Origin: Bacillota bacterium
GTDB taxonomy: Bacteria; Bacillota; Bacilli; Alicyclobacillales; SLC66
NCBI GenBank assembly: GCA_021821085.1
Contig: JAKACV010000001.1
Coordinates: 56,977-120,976 of the forward strand
Direction: 5' to 3'
Length of the DNA: 64,000 bases
Below the pieces are notes generated by a model that made no database searches, was not told the DNA's origin, and saw only the letters and a program-made list of their open reading frames with translations. The stretch's first letter is position 1. Each line of letters begins with the position of its first letter. Below, one piece after another: positions 7,787 to 16,913 of the stretch. Both the position numbers and the translations under genes were made by a program.

Positions 7787-9820
7787 ATGCCTGACCAAAT
7801 AGTGATCTCAGCCATTGATGAATTATCTGTTACGACCCTGCGCACGTTGTGCATTGATAGTGTGGAACAGGCAAACTCTGGTCATCCAGGGCTTCCCATG
7901 GGAGCGGCTCCGATGGCATACACCCTGTGGAGCAGATTTTTGCACCACAATCCTAAGAATCCAGCCTTTGCAAACCGCGACCGCTTTGTGTTATCTGCTG
8001 GACATGGTTCAACCCTTCTCTATAGCCTGCTCCATCTATTTGGATATGATCTTTCACTTGAAGATTTGAAGCAATTTCGCCAATGGGGAAGTAAAACGCC
8101 GGGTCACCCTGAACGCGGTCACACTCCTGGTGTCGAAACCACGACTGGACCATTAGGTCAAGGTATCGCGAATGCAGTCGGCATGGCCATGGTAGAACGC
8201 TTTCTGGCTGCGACTTTTAACCTTGCAGATTTTCCGTTGTTCGACCACCGAACGTATGCACTTGTTGGTGACGGAGATCTGATGGAAGGAATATCATATG
8301 AAGCAGCTTCGCTTGCAGGACATCTTGGCCTCGACAAATTGATCGTTTTATATGACTCCAATGATATTTCCCTTGATGGTCCCACTGAAAAGTCGTTTAC
8401 AGAAGATGTGCGCACAAGATTTATTGCAGCGCAATGGAACGTCCTGCGCGTTGACGATGGCAATGACTTAATGGCGATCGCTGAGGCTCTACAAACGGCT
8501 CAAATTCAAAATGGCCATCCTACATTGATTGAAGTTCGAACAATCATCGGATTCGGCAGTCCGGGGCGCCAAGGCACATCAAAAGCGCACGGCAACCCCT
8601 TAGGTAAGGAAGAAGTACAACTCGCCAAAAAGGCCTATGGTTGGAACTACGAAAAATCACATACCGTACCAGATGAGGTACTTCAGCATGTTACACAATG
8701 GGTGCAACGTGGCGAACAAATGGAAGCAGAGTGGAATGAGTTGCTTCAACGCTACAAAACAGCCAATGGGGCATTGGCACAGAAATTAGAACATGTGTTA
8801 AACGGACAATTACCAGCTGATTGGGACGCCGATCTCCCCGTTTTCACTCCAGGTTCAGGCGAATTCGCCACACGTCAAGCCTCTGGTCAAGCGATCAACG
8901 CGCTTGCAAGGCGCATCCCGAATCTCATCGGTGGTTCTGCAGATTTAGCTTCTTCAAATGAAACCACGATGAAAAGCGAAAGCGTGTTCTCAAGCGACCA
9001 TTACGCCGGGCGCAATCTCTGGTTTGGTGTTCGTGAACATGCAATGGGTGCAATCTTAAACGGAATGGCAGCTCACGGTGGTGTGCGCGTATATGGTGCA
9101 ACTTTCCTTGTCTTTTCTGACTATCTACGACCAGCCATTCGCCTCGCAGGACTCATGAAATTGCCTGTCACATACGTCTTTACGCATGATAGCATCGGAG
9201 TCGGCGAGGACGGCCCGACACACCAGCCGATTGAACAAATTGCATCCCTGCGGATCATTCCAAACGTGATTCTCATTCGCCCTGCGGACGCCAATGAAAC
9301 CATTGCTGCATGGCACTACAGCACAGGACAACAGAAACATCCAGTCGCACTCGCCCTCACACGTCAGAAGTTACCTATCCTACCCGACACGGACAAGGCG
9401 GCAAGAACGGGCGTTGCTCGCGGAGCCTACGTGATTAGCGCGGAAACTAAGGAACCTATCGATGCCATCTTAATCGCTTCAGGATCAGAGGTCAGTCTTG
9501 CGTATCAGGCAAAACAACGTCTAGAACAACAAGGTCTCTCCATTCGTTTAGTCAGTATTCCATCCTTTGCGCTATTTGAAATGCAAAGTCAAGCCTATCA
9601 CGATTCAATTCTCCCACCACATATCACCGCACGGGTGGGTATCGAGATGGCTCATTCCTTTGGTTGGGATCGCTATATCGGCGCACAGGGTGAAATGATC
9701 GCGATTGACCACTTTGGCGCATCGGCTCCGGCACCTGAACTCATGCAACATTTCGGATTCACGGAGGATGCGATCGTTCAGGCCACGCTTCGCTGCATCG
9801 AAAGGAGCAACGTAAAATGA
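7787..9820 (+). CDS. tkt: Transketolase
   Basis: 677 residues, the usual length. It transfers two-carbon ketol units between sugar phosphates using thiamine diphosphate in the non-oxidative pentose phosphate pathway. Visible signatures are the N-terminal [11 protein letters not shown] motif, the [13 protein letters not shown] diphosphate-binding motif that ends in an Asn-Asp pair (YDSND), the GPTEKSF segment, and the central FGVREHAMG and [16 protein letters not shown] motifs. An AAGGAGG stands rather far (13 bases) from the ATG, and a five-codon frame (MRIYA) fills the gap. The stop codon overlaps the transaldolase start (ATGA), so the two pathway enzymes are translationally coupled. Confidence 0.97.
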   Translation: MPDQIVISAIDELSVTTLRTLCIDSVEQANSGHPGLPMGAAPMAYTLWSRFLHHNPKNPAFANRDRFVLSAGHGSTLLYSLLHLFGYDLSLEDLKQFRQWGSKTPGHPERGHTPGVETTTGPLGQGIANAVGMAMVERFLAATFNLADFPLFDHRTYALVGDGDLMEGISYEAASLAGHLGLDKLIVLYDSNDISLDGPTEKSFTEDVRTRFIAAQWNVLRVDDGNDLMAIAEALQTAQIQNGHPTLIEVRTIIGFGSPGRQGTSKAHGNPLGKEEVQLAKKAYGWNYEKSHTVPDEVLQHVTQWVQRGEQMEAEWNELLQRYKTANGALAQKLEHVLNGQLPADWDADLPVFTPGSGEFATRQASGQAINALARRIPNLIGGSADLASSNETTMKSESVFSSDHYAGRNLWFGVREHAMGAILNGMAAHGGVRVYGATFLVFSDYLRPAIRLAGLMKLPVTYVFTHDSIGVGEDGPTHQPIEQIASLRIIPNVILIRPADANETIAAWHYSTGQQKHPVALALTRQKLPILPDTDKAARTGVARGAYVISAETKEPIDAILIASGSEVSLAYQAKQRLEQQGLSIRLVSIPSFALFEMQSQAYHDSILPPHITARVGIEMAHSFGWDRYIGAQGEMIAIDHFGASAPAPELMQHFGFTEDAIVQATLRCIERSNVK

Positions 9821-10911
9821 GTACTCATTTGCAAGAACTCGTAACCATGGGGCAAAGTCCTTGGCTTGATTATATCCGCAAAGACATGCTCAATAACGGT
9901 GAATTAGAACGCCAAGTGGCACAAGGGTTACGCGGCGTGACCTCGAATCCATCTATTTTTGAAAATGCCATTGCGAAAAGCGACTTATACAAAGATGACA
10001 TCAAACAACTCGCCAGATCTTTATCCAGCACACTTGAAATCTACGAATCACTCGTCAAAACGGACATCTCTCGGGCAGCAGACATCTTACGTCCTGTCTA
10101 CGAACAATCAGAAGGCGCGGATGGATATGTCAGCCTCGAAGTCGCGCCCGAGTTGTGTGATAACCATGAAGAAACGGTGACGGAAGCGCTGCGTTTATGG
10201 GAATGGATTGGCAAGGAAAACGTCATGATCAAGGTGCCGGCAACAACGGAAGGTCTTATCGCCATCGAACATCTCATCGCCAGGGGCATTCCCGTGAATG
10301 TCACGCTCATGTTTACGTTGACCGACTATCGAAATGTGGCAGATGCGTATCTTCGTGGCCTTGAGCGGCGTGCGGCAAACGGTCAGCCGCTTGCTGCCGT
10401 CGCATCCGTTGCGAGCGTATTTGTCAGTCGTATCGACAGTGCCATTGAAGCATTAGCATCCACGAAAGACATCACCTCTTTAGTGGGCAAAGTCGCCGTT
10501 GCAAACAGTCGAGCAATTTATCAAGAATTTATTCGCATCTTTACGAGTGAGCGCTTTGCTAAACTCAAAGCGCTTGGAGCGCGCGTCCAACGGCCACTAT
10601 GGGCATCTACGGGAACAAAAAACAAAAATCTCTCAGATGTTCTGTATATCAATGAACTGGTGGGGCCCGACACGGTCAACACATTGCCGCCAGCTACGCT
10701 TGAGGCTTTCCTCGATCACGGAACGACAGTGCGCGCAATCGATCAACATGCATCTGAAGATCAAGCGGTTCTCGATACGTGCGCTACCCTTGGAATTAAC
10801 CTGGAGGACATTGGACGCGAACTCAAGCAAAAAGGACTAACGCAATTCAAAGACGCGTTTGTTCACCTGATGAAAGCAATCGAACAAGAAGCATCGCAAG
10901 TAAATGACTAA
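9817..10911 (+). CDS. tal: Transaldolase (long form)
   Basis: 364 residues, corresponding to the longer transaldolase subfamily rather than the ~215-residue form common in Bacillus. It moves a three-carbon dihydroxyacetone unit between sugar phosphates. Lys139 in [13 protein letters not shown] is the Schiff-base lysine; the [13 protein letters not shown] motif near residue 40 and [11 protein letters not shown] near residue 265 are also diagnostic. It overlaps tkt by four bases and is followed by a very long terminator hairpin. Coupling with transketolase implies joint control of pentose-hexose interconversion. Confidence 0.95.
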   Translation: MSTHLQELVTMGQSPWLDYIRKDMLNNGELERQVAQGLRGVTSNPSIFENAIAKSDLYKDDIKQLARSLSSTLEIYESLVKTDISRAADILRPVYEQSEGADGYVSLEVAPELCDNHEETVTEALRLWEWIGKENVMIKVPATTEGLIAIEHLIARGIPVNVTLMFTLTDYRNVADAYLRGLERRAANGQPLAAVASVASVFVSRIDSAIEALASTKDITSLVGKVAVANSRAIYQEFIRIFTSERFAKLKALGARVQRPLWASTGTKNKNLSDVLYINELVGPDTVNTLPPATLEAFLDHGTTVRAIDQHASEDQAVLDTCATLGINLEDIGRELKQKGLTQFKDAFVHLMKAIEQEASQVND

Positions 10912-10943
10912 TATCACACAGATCTCATCTTTGTGATACCCAT

Positions 10944-11002
10944 GTAATACATAAGTAAGGGAGTATACGTTCCAGACGTATACTCCCTTACTTATGTATT
11001 AC
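10944..11002. terminator. Very long bidirectional terminator hairpin
   Basis: A perfect 27-bp inverted repeat (10944-10970 and 10976-11002) with a five-base loop separates the convergent transaldolase and NCS1 permease genes. The outer part of both arms is A/T-rich. Confidence 0.8.
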
Positions 11003-11008
11003 AACTTA

Positions 11009-12415
11009 TTATGCTACTTTTGTCTCCCCACTGATCTCTTCTTTTTTGCTCATCTTCGAAAATGCGATATACAAAACCGCTGCAACAACAAATCCAACGT
11101 AATAGGAAATGTCGCCTAGTTGTGGCAACTTTGCCGCCAGCATGCCTGTAAAGAGTGTTTGATTAAAGAAGAAACTCGATGCAATAATGGCGAGTATAAA
11201 CGCCCATAGACCCGCGCGCACATTCCCACTACCTTCATAGAAATCATCAATGTGGTGACGATGACGGCGGTGCATCGCATAGTCAACTAGGACAATGGCA
11301 AGCCATGGGCTAACCCAATATCCAAGCAATAGAAGGAAGTTGTTATAGCTATTATAATATCCTTCAGCCCCAGCCAAGTAAGACAAAATACCTCCTAAAA
11401 GACCTAATAACAATGCAGCTACCCATCGTTTTGGAGCGATCGCGCGAATCCACTTTACATCAATTGCAAGAAGTGACAAAGACCCCGAATAAATATTTAA
11501 CACATTTGCCGTCACCGTCCCGAGGATAATGGCGAGCATCGCCAATACAACAAGAAAATGCGGCATCAATCCAGTCACGAGATCTGTCGGTGAAGCGATA
11601 TTTTTGACTGTTGCCAATCCCGCCCCCAGGAATTCAAGCCATACAGCAGGAATGACATTTCCCCAAAAAGCCGAATGAAACGCTTGATTAAATGGCGTGT
11701 TTTGTGGCAGATAACGACTGTAGTCAGAGCTAAATGTCAACCATCCCATCATGTACGATAAAGAAGTGCCAATGGCGAGAACGAATGAACCAAAAAGACC
11801 ACTGTACAAAGGCGCCTTTACATTGACTGGAATAAAGAAATGAATGTGCCCCATCGCATAAATAGTCACAACCAAAAAGATAATAGCTAAAAACACAGCA
11901 GAGATACGTTCTACAAAGTGAATCAAATTATGGCCATATATACTTACTACCGCCTGAATTAAGATCATGATGATTAAATCACCAGTAAATCCGATAGGAA
12001 GAAGCCACTGCAACGCGAAGACACCTAAAACGGTATTGACCGCGTACCAACCTATGCCTGATATAAAATTCAGTAAAGATGGCATGAAATTACCATAAAA
12101 CCCAAATGCGCCGCGTGATTGAATCAGTTGCGGTATTCCCCATTTATACCCAAATGTCGTAAGAACACCGATCGCGCCCGCCCCCACCACCGTGCCAATA
12201 ATGATCGAAATTGCAGCCTGGGCTAAATTCAAACCGAATAATCCAACAGACAGAGCTCCGAGCGTGAGCGTTGCAAATTCGAGGTTCGCGCTGAACCATA
12301 GGGTAAATAAATTACGCGCATTTCCGTGTCTCTCTTGAACGGAGATCGGGTCAATTCCGTGGGGTTCAACGTGTAATACCTCGTCCCCGTAATAGTTCAC
12401 GTCTACTGAATCCAT
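11009..12415 (-). CDS. NCS1-family cytosine/purine-type permease
   Basis: 468 residues with about twelve membrane helices and a soluble N-terminus (MDSVDVNYYGDEVLHVEPHGIDPI) followed by RHGNARNLFTLWFSANLEF, the entry motif of NCS1 nucleobase/hydantoin/thiamine-type transporters. The substrate cannot be told. The reading frame extends upstream to 12481, but that extension is part of a repeat element. The ATG at 12415 has GGGAGG five bases upstream and is preferred. A MITE copy begins only 32 bases upstream of this start, so any promoter lies inside or beyond the insertion. Confidence 0.85.
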   Translation of the reverse strand: MDSVDVNYYGDEVLHVEPHGIDPISVQERHGNARNLFTLWFSANLEFATLTLGALSVGLFGLNLAQAAISIIIGTVVGAGAIGVLTTFGYKWGIPQLIQSRGAFGFYGNFMPSLLNFISGIGWYAVNTVLGVFALQWLLPIGFTGDLIIMILIQAVVSIYGHNLIHFVERISAVFLAIIFLVVTIYAMGHIHFFIPVNVKAPLYSGLFGSFVLAIGTSLSYMMGWLTFSSDYSRYLPQNTPFNQAFHSAFWGNVIPAVWLEFLGAGLATVKNIASPTDLVTGLMPHFLVVLAMLAIILGTVTANVLNIYSGSLSLLAIDVKWIRAIAPKRWVAALLLGLLGGILSYLAGAEGYYNSYNNFLLLLGYWVSPWLAIVLVDYAMHRRHRHHIDDFYEGSGNVRAGLWAFILAIIASSFFFNQTLFTGMLAAKLPQLGDISYYVGFVVAAVLYIAFSKMSKKEEISGETKVA

Positions 12416-12442
12416 GGGAACCTCCCTCATGTGATGAAATCT

Positions 12443-12609
12443 AATAAGAGCCTGTTCAAAAAGGGTTGAGGTAAGATGCAAGCAGGGGTTTGGTGAAGTC
12501 TGGACATGCGCGCGGAGTGTACGATAGGTGGTACATGAGCACGCATGTCCAGCACAAGCCGAAGCCCTGCGCCGCAGAGTTCTCGACCCTTTTTGAACAA
12601 CCTCAATAA
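12443..12609. mobile_element. MITE-like repeat, copy 1 (with target duplication)
   Basis: The 157-bp element occupies 12448-12604 and is flanked by the direct repeat AATAA (12443-12447 and 12605-12609). Its ends are imperfect 23-bp inverted repeats beginning GAG and containing TGTTCAAAAAGGGT. An inner inverted repeat built on CTGGACATGCG gives a nested hairpin. It has no coding capacity. Orientation is opposite to the copies at 45845 and 63136, with which it is nearly identical. Confidence 0.85.
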
Positions 12610-12624
12610 GTATCGGTACTTATT
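12605..12624. promoter_or_regulatory. Palindrome beside the MITE, possible operator
   Basis: A perfect 8-bp inverted repeat, AATAAGTA - TCGG - TACTTATT, lies between the NCS1 permease and the divergent DUF1540 gene and touches the MITE target duplication. Symmetry and location suit a dimeric repressor site; no regulator is adjacent. Apart from this and the MITE, the 342-base interval 12416-12757 holds nothing I can recognise. Confidence 0.4.
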
Positions 12625-12757
12625 ATGATACGGATCTATACTGTCCAGTCAATAGGAAATACGAACATAAGGTAATAAATTTTGTTTAATGTTCGGATCT
12701 GAATGTATAACCGCTTGCGTATCTGCAGAATCTATGGTCAAAGGGGGAGGTTCAGCT

Positions 12758-12934
12758 ATGCTGACAGGAGTCAAGTGTACCGTAGATCAATGTGTCTATA
12801 ACCAATCTTCGCACTGTACGGCGGCATCGATTCTTATTAAACTTCAAGGAAACGACGTCGTAGGAACAAGTCGCGGAACACTGTGCGACACATTCTCCTA
12901 TCGGAATTCGAACCACCAAGTTACCCACAGTTGA
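12758..12934 (+). CDS. DUF1540 small cysteine-rich protein
   Basis: 58 residues starting MLTGVKCTVDQCVYNQ, with four cysteines in the C-x4-C-x6-C then late C arrangement of DUF1540 proteins (VKCTVDQCVYN, HCTAASI, TLCDTF). These are small, probably metal-binding proteins common in Bacillota, sometimes in tandem. The ATG at 12758 follows GGGGGAGG at 7 bases; a longer frame from 12689 is unsupported. The stop codon is embedded in the first arm of a terminator. Confidence 0.8.
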   Translation: MLTGVKCTVDQCVYNQSSHCTAASILIKLQGNDVVGTSRGTLCDTFSYRNSNHQVTHS

Positions 12935-12979
12935 ACACACATGTGCCGAAGGGCAATCCCTTCGGCACATGTGTGTTCA
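12932..12979. terminator. Bidirectional terminator
   Basis: A perfect 22-bp stem (12932-12953 and 12958-12979) with a CAAT loop lies between the convergent DUF1540 and spoVR genes. It starts on the DUF1540 stop codon. Confidence 0.8.
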
Positions 12980-12993
12980 CTTGATACGTATCA

Positions 12994-14430
12994 TTACAAA
13001 AACTTGCGAGACATCTTTTTCCCGTCATAGGTAAATAAAACGGATCTACCTTCCATCACGGTCTCTAAATGTACCGATCTCCCCCATAGTCGATGCACAT
13101 ACGGCAACGTCTTTTCTGTATATTTCACATCGAGCTCCATTCCCTCATACGCATGTTTCAAGTACAATTCTCCTGACAATTGATAATCGCCATTCCGAAC
13201 CAAAAGAACAGGGTACCCCCCATTCACTCGCGAGGCACAAAGTTTATCTCTTACCTTTTCCCAATCCTTTTCAACCACTCGCCATTCATTTCCAATCTTT
13301 TGATACAAATAAAGGTCTAATTCCTCCACCAATTCCCTGGTCAAGTAGTTGCGGATAAAAGATGCATCATTCTCTGTTTCACGTACTTCAAACATCTTTT
13401 CGCGACCTCGCCCCGGTTCAGTTCCAAACCGCTCCCTGTCTTCCACGCTGGGATGATCATAACGTCGTTCAATGTCTTCCCAAAGTTTCAGACCAAGCAA
13501 GTATGGATTGACACTTGTTCGCGACGGCAATACGACTCCAGAGTGCGTATGTGCAAAATCTAACCCTTCCGCATCTGTTAACTCCATCTCGCGCATGATG
13601 CGCAAGTGCCAATAGGTCGCCCAACCTTCGTTCATGATCTTGGTTTCCACTTGTGGCCAGAAGTAAAGCATTTCCTCTCGAATCACGGTCAATACATCTC
13701 GTTGCCAATCTTCAAGTACCTTACTGTGGTGAATCAAGAATAAAACGAGATCCTTGTTCAATTCCATTTCCGTACGTTTCGAAGATTGACTGGAGTTCTC
13801 CTTAAGGCGATCCTCATGTGGATGAAGGCGTTCATCCAAGGCAAATAAATCTTCATACGGATTTGCAGATTCCCTTTTTACCGTAGCATCCGCCTTTTGA
13901 TCCCGAAGACGCTGACGGCGAAGCGTGGTACGCGATGCATCCACGTGTTCTTGAATCGCTAATGCCGCATCAAGAACATGCTCAACTGCTTCTTTCCCGT
14001 ATTCTAACTCGTATTGACGAAACCGTTCTGCACTTGCAGCCATTGAATCCACCACATTGCGAGCTGTTTGAGAAAACATTGCATTGTTTTTAAAAAAATC
14101 ACAATGTGCAAGCACGTGTGCACTCACTAGCTTATTTTGCACGAGTGAATTACTGTCGAGCAAAAAGGCATAACATGGATCAGAATTGATGACGAGTTCA
14201 TAGATCCTGCTGAGACCAAGATCATAATCTAACTTCATGCGATGATACGCTTTTCCAAAGCTCCAATGTGAAAAGCGAGTTGGCATGCCCTGATAAGCAC
14301 CAAACGTATACAAAATATCTGCCGGTACAATTTCAAAACGCATATCGTAGAAATCGAGTCCAAAGTCTTTTGCCAAGGCAGTCATTTGCTCAATCACTTT
14401 TTCCAATTCGCTGACTTCATCAGGAGTCAT
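12994..14430 (-). CDS. spoVR: SpoVR family protein
   Basis: 478 residues of the SpoVR/YcgB family (468 in B. subtilis), starting MTPDEVSELEKVIEQMTALAKDFGLDFYDMRFEIVPADILYTFGAYQGMP. Family hallmarks are the HSKVLEDWQRDVLTVIREEMLYFWPQ stretch, the INSDPCYAFLL segment and NEGWATYWH. In Bacillus it is needed for proper spore cortex formation; its biochemistry is unknown. Its ATG overlaps the stop of the yhbH 3' part (ATGA), so translation should be coupled to YhbH. prkA, yhbH and spoVR homologues form a conserved functional set (YeaG, YeaH, YcgB in enterics). Here the operon is interrupted upstream by an 8.9-kb insertion. Confidence 0.95.
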   Translation of the reverse strand: MTPDEVSELEKVIEQMTALAKDFGLDFYDMRFEIVPADILYTFGAYQGMPTRFSHWSFGKAYHRMKLDYDLGLSRIYELVINSDPCYAFLLDSNSLVQNKLVSAHVLAHCDFFKNNAMFSQTARNVVDSMAASAERFRQYELEYGKEAVEHVLDAALAIQEHVDASRTTLRRQRLRDQKADATVKRESANPYEDLFALDERLHPHEDRLKENSSQSSKRTEMELNKDLVLFLIHHSKVLEDWQRDVLTVIREEMLYFWPQVETKIMNEGWATYWHLRIMREMELTDAEGLDFAHTHSGVVLPSRTSVNPYLLGLKLWEDIERRYDHPSVEDRERFGTEPGRGREKMFEVRETENDASFIRNYLTRELVEELDLYLYQKIGNEWRVVEKDWEKVRDKLCASRVNGGYPVLLVRNGDYQLSGELYLKHAYEGMELDVKYTEKTLPYVHRLWGRSVHLETVMEGRSVLFTYDGKKMSRKFL

Positions 14431-14585
14431 GCACTCTCGCCCCCTTCACGCCCTGGTTCGGGACTGAAAAAGGTTCGCAAAGCCTTATACACTTCACCCT
14501 TTTCGTGAATCAATGCATTGCGAAAGCGAGGCGTATGAAAATGTCGATAGGCGGTCATTAATGTGGAACTGCGATTGTATTGATT
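14427..14585 (-). pseudogene. yhbH: 3' part of yhbH, detached from the rest of the gene
   Basis: The frame reads NQYNRSSTLMTAYR, then HFHTPRFRNALIHEKGEVYK and ALRTFFSPEPGREGGESA, ending in a TGA that overlaps the spoVR start. This is the C-terminus of YhbH (DUF444), whose Bacillus homologue continues E-V-NQYNRHSTLMSAY and ends in a DVFQALKSFF helix. It is too short and has no good start of its own; a GTG at 14594 preceded by GGGGAT could give a 55-residue peptide. The N-terminal 339 codons are at 24459-23443. The shared codons for NQY and the first base of the next codon are the 10-bp crossover core. It would be joined in frame by excision rather than being dead sequence. Confidence 0.88.
14576..14585 (-). 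repeat. Attachment-site core, left junction
   Basis: TGTATTGATT on the + strand, encoding Asn-Gln-Tyr plus the first base of the next codon on the minus strand. It is identical and in the same orientation at the right junction. Upstream on the coding strand the match ends (TTG before it here, TTA there), so the core is exactly 10 bp. Confidence 0.8.
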
Positions 14586-14608
14586 CAATCCCACACCTTA
14601 TCCCCATA

Positions 14609-16741
14609 TCAAATGGTGGACGATGAGAAATCCACTTGTATCCGCGTTCCGATCGGAACTGAATGACCCGCAGGTATACTCTGCGTCGTTGCAAATCCAA
14701 ACCCTGAAGGATTGAGTCGCAATCCAAGCGACGAACACACATGCATTGCTTCGGTCATCAACATGCCTTTGAAATTCGGAACGGTGACACTTGACACGTT
14801 ATGTCTCTGTATTTCTATGGCCACAGTTGATCCTTCAGGCACCCGCGTGCCTACATGCGGCCATTGATCAATAACTGTACCCTGCCCGCCAATAACGGTA
14901 TCCTGTAGTCCAGCATCATGCAAATGCTGTGATGATTGATTTGATGGAATACCAGTCACATTTGGCACAGAAACATACTGCGTGGCATGAGTCGCTGCTT
15001 GTGTCTGTGTATGAGTTTTCTGTGTTGTCGTTTGGTGTGGAGGAATCTCCAAGTATTTCAATGTCCGCTCTAATACATAGCGAGCGGCGGGCGTTGCTAC
15101 CCAATCGCCCCACTGCGCAGTATGTAAAGGTTCATTAACCGTTACATAAATTTCGACTTTCGGATGATGCGCTGGAACGAATCCAATAAAGGATAAGTTA
15201 TATACATTGGCGTAATAGCCTCCACCTGGTTTGGGAATCTGAGCTGTGCCGGTTTTTCCGGCGATATTGTACCCAGGAATAACCCCAACATTCCCTTGTG
15301 GATCCTCATTTACAACCTTCACCATCGCATTCGTAACTTCCGTCATGATAGAGCGAGGAGCAACATTCCGCACCACGTGTACGTGATGCTGAAAAACATC
15401 CTTGCCACTGGGAGCTACCACTTTTTGCACAACGTAGGGGGTTATCAAGTCTCCGCCGTTGGCAATGGCCCCGATTGCGGCCACCTGTTGGATAGGGGTA
15501 ACAGCAAGCCCTTGCCCGAAGGCCATCGTCGCAAAATCAACAGCATTTAAATTTTTCTCAGGGAATATGATCGAATGACCTTCCCCTGGTAAATCGATCC
15601 CTGTTCGATGATTAAATCCAAATAAGCGCCAGTAGTTATAGAAATTCTTCACTCCCTCGGCCTGCCCAATGTGAATTAACCCCACATTACTGGAGTAGAT
15701 CAGCGCTTGCTCATATGTGAGCCGCCCCCATCCATAAATGTTCCAATCGTGAATTGGAACCCCATTCACATAGTCCACGCCAGACATATAGGTTTGATTC
15801 ATGGTTATGCTGTGCGTAGTCAATGCCCCCACAAAAACTTCTGGTTTAAAGGTCGAACCAGGTTCAAACGGATCGCTGATCGCCCAGTTTGTATATAATG
15901 TCGAAGCAGAGTACTTCCAGTATTCATTTGGATTAAATGTGGGGAGTGTCGCCATCGCTAGAATGGCCCCTGTTTTTGGATTCGCCACAATAATGGCAGC
16001 ACGCTTAGGAGTAAACCGCTGTTGAATGGTCGACAACGCTTTTTGCGCATATCTTTGAATGACCGGATTGATGGTCAGGTACACATTATCGCCATTTTGA
16101 ACTGGCTTTTCATGTTCCGGATAAAACGGGATGGGGTTCCCGAATGTGTCTTGCGTAAATTGACGATATCCTGGTGTACCTGCAAGATACTTATTATAGG
16201 ACAATTCTACTCCTGTAGACCCTTGTCCATGCTCATTTGTAAAACCTATCACATGAGAGGCGAGAGTCTGATTCGGATATTCACGTAAATACGCTTTGTA
16301 GATCGTAAGATCATTGCTAAGATTTAAGTGAGTGAAGAGCGCCTCGACTTTTTGCTTAGTAAAGAGAGATACGTGAATGAGATATGGATACAATTGTAAC
16401 CACGTAACCCCCGGTCGATTAAGCGCAGAGAGCATCGTTGCCTGCCTCACATGGACAATACTTGCAAGTCCACCTGCCACTGCACTGAGCTTGTCCGCTT
16501 GACGAATCGCCTGCAAATTCAGATCTATCGTATAGGCAGGTACGCTGTATGCTAGAATACCTCCAGTCGAATCATAGATCGTCCCTCGAACGGGTTGAAT
16601 TACATCGCTCGCATCCCATTGCAATTTTGCACGATGATACAAAAATGCGTCAGCCGTCTGCACATAACCGATACGCACAAGAACGGCCGCAACCGCTACT
16701 ACAAACCCAATTTGTAAACTTCGTATTCGAAATCTTTGCAC
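14609..16741 (-). CDS. Class B penicillin-binding protein with PASTA domains (SpoVD/Pbp2B type)
   Basis: 710 residues: an N-terminal membrane anchor (about 8-28), a dimerisation region, a transpeptidase domain and two C-terminal PASTA domains (about 580-645 and 650-710). Active-site motifs are Ser296-T-F-K299, S-S-N near 350-352 and K-T-G near 496. It cross-links peptidoglycan from the outer face of the membrane. SpoVD, which makes spore cortex, and division PBPs share this layout; context (a sporulation intervening element) favours neither with certainty. The start is a GTG preceded by AGGGAAG. A paired TCATAAATGA repeat lies upstream. It is inside the element, so the gene would be lost from a mother-cell chromosome after excision. 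Confidence 0.9.
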   Translation of the reverse strand: MQRFRIRSLQIGFVVAVAAVLVRIGYVQTADAFLYHRAKLQWDASDVIQPVRGTIYDSTGGILAYSVPAYTIDLNLQAIRQADKLSAVAGGLASIVHVRQATMLSALNRPGVTWLQLYPYLIHVSLFTKQKVEALFTHLNLSNDLTIYKAYLREYPNQTLASHVIGFTNEHGQGSTGVELSYNKYLAGTPGYRQFTQDTFGNPIPFYPEHEKPVQNGDNVYLTINPVIQRYAQKALSTIQQRFTPKRAAIIVANPKTGAILAMATLPTFNPNEYWKYSASTLYTNWAISDPFEPGSTFKPEVFVGALTTHSITMNQTYMSGVDYVNGVPIHDWNIYGWGRLTYEQALIYSSNVGLIHIGQAEGVKNFYNYWRLFGFNHRTGIDLPGEGHSIIFPEKNLNAVDFATMAFGQGLAVTPIQQVAAIGAIANGGDLITPYVVQKVVAPSGKDVFQHHVHVVRNVAPRSIMTEVTNAMVKVVNEDPQGNVGVIPGYNIAGKTGTAQIPKPGGGYYANVYNLSFIGFVPAHHPKVEIYVTVNEPLHTAQWGDWVATPAARYVLERTLKYLEIPPHQTTTQKTHTQTQAATHATQYVSVPNVTGIPSNQSSQHLHDAGLQDTVIGGQGTVIDQWPHVGTRVPEGSTVAIEIQRHNVSSVTVPNFKGMLMTEAMHVCSSLGLRLNPSGFGFATTQSIPAGHSVPIGTRIQVDFSSSTI

Positions 16742-16826
16742 GGCTCATCTTCCCTGCCTTTAAACTGATATTCGCGCACATAAACGCGTCAGCATATCTC
16801 AACTATAGACAAGTAGTGTTTGCTAT

Positions 16827-16855
16827 GTTCATAAATGACTCTATCATAAATGAAC
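16827..16855. promoter_or_regulatory. Paired TCATAAATGA motif upstream of the PASTA PBP
   Basis: Two copies of TCATAAATGA (16829-16838 and 16844-16853) are separated by five bases. The whole block is also closed by GTTCAT/ATGAAC at its ends, so it reads as both a direct and an inverted repeat. It lies 86-114 bases before the PBP start, in the 172-base gap below the FolC-like gene. It may be a regulator-binding site; no cognate protein is suggested. Confidence 0.4.
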
Positions 16856-16913
16856 GTTTATAAAAATCTATAGTAGTATAATCGACCCGTATATAGAATT
16901 TGGGGGTCTCTTT

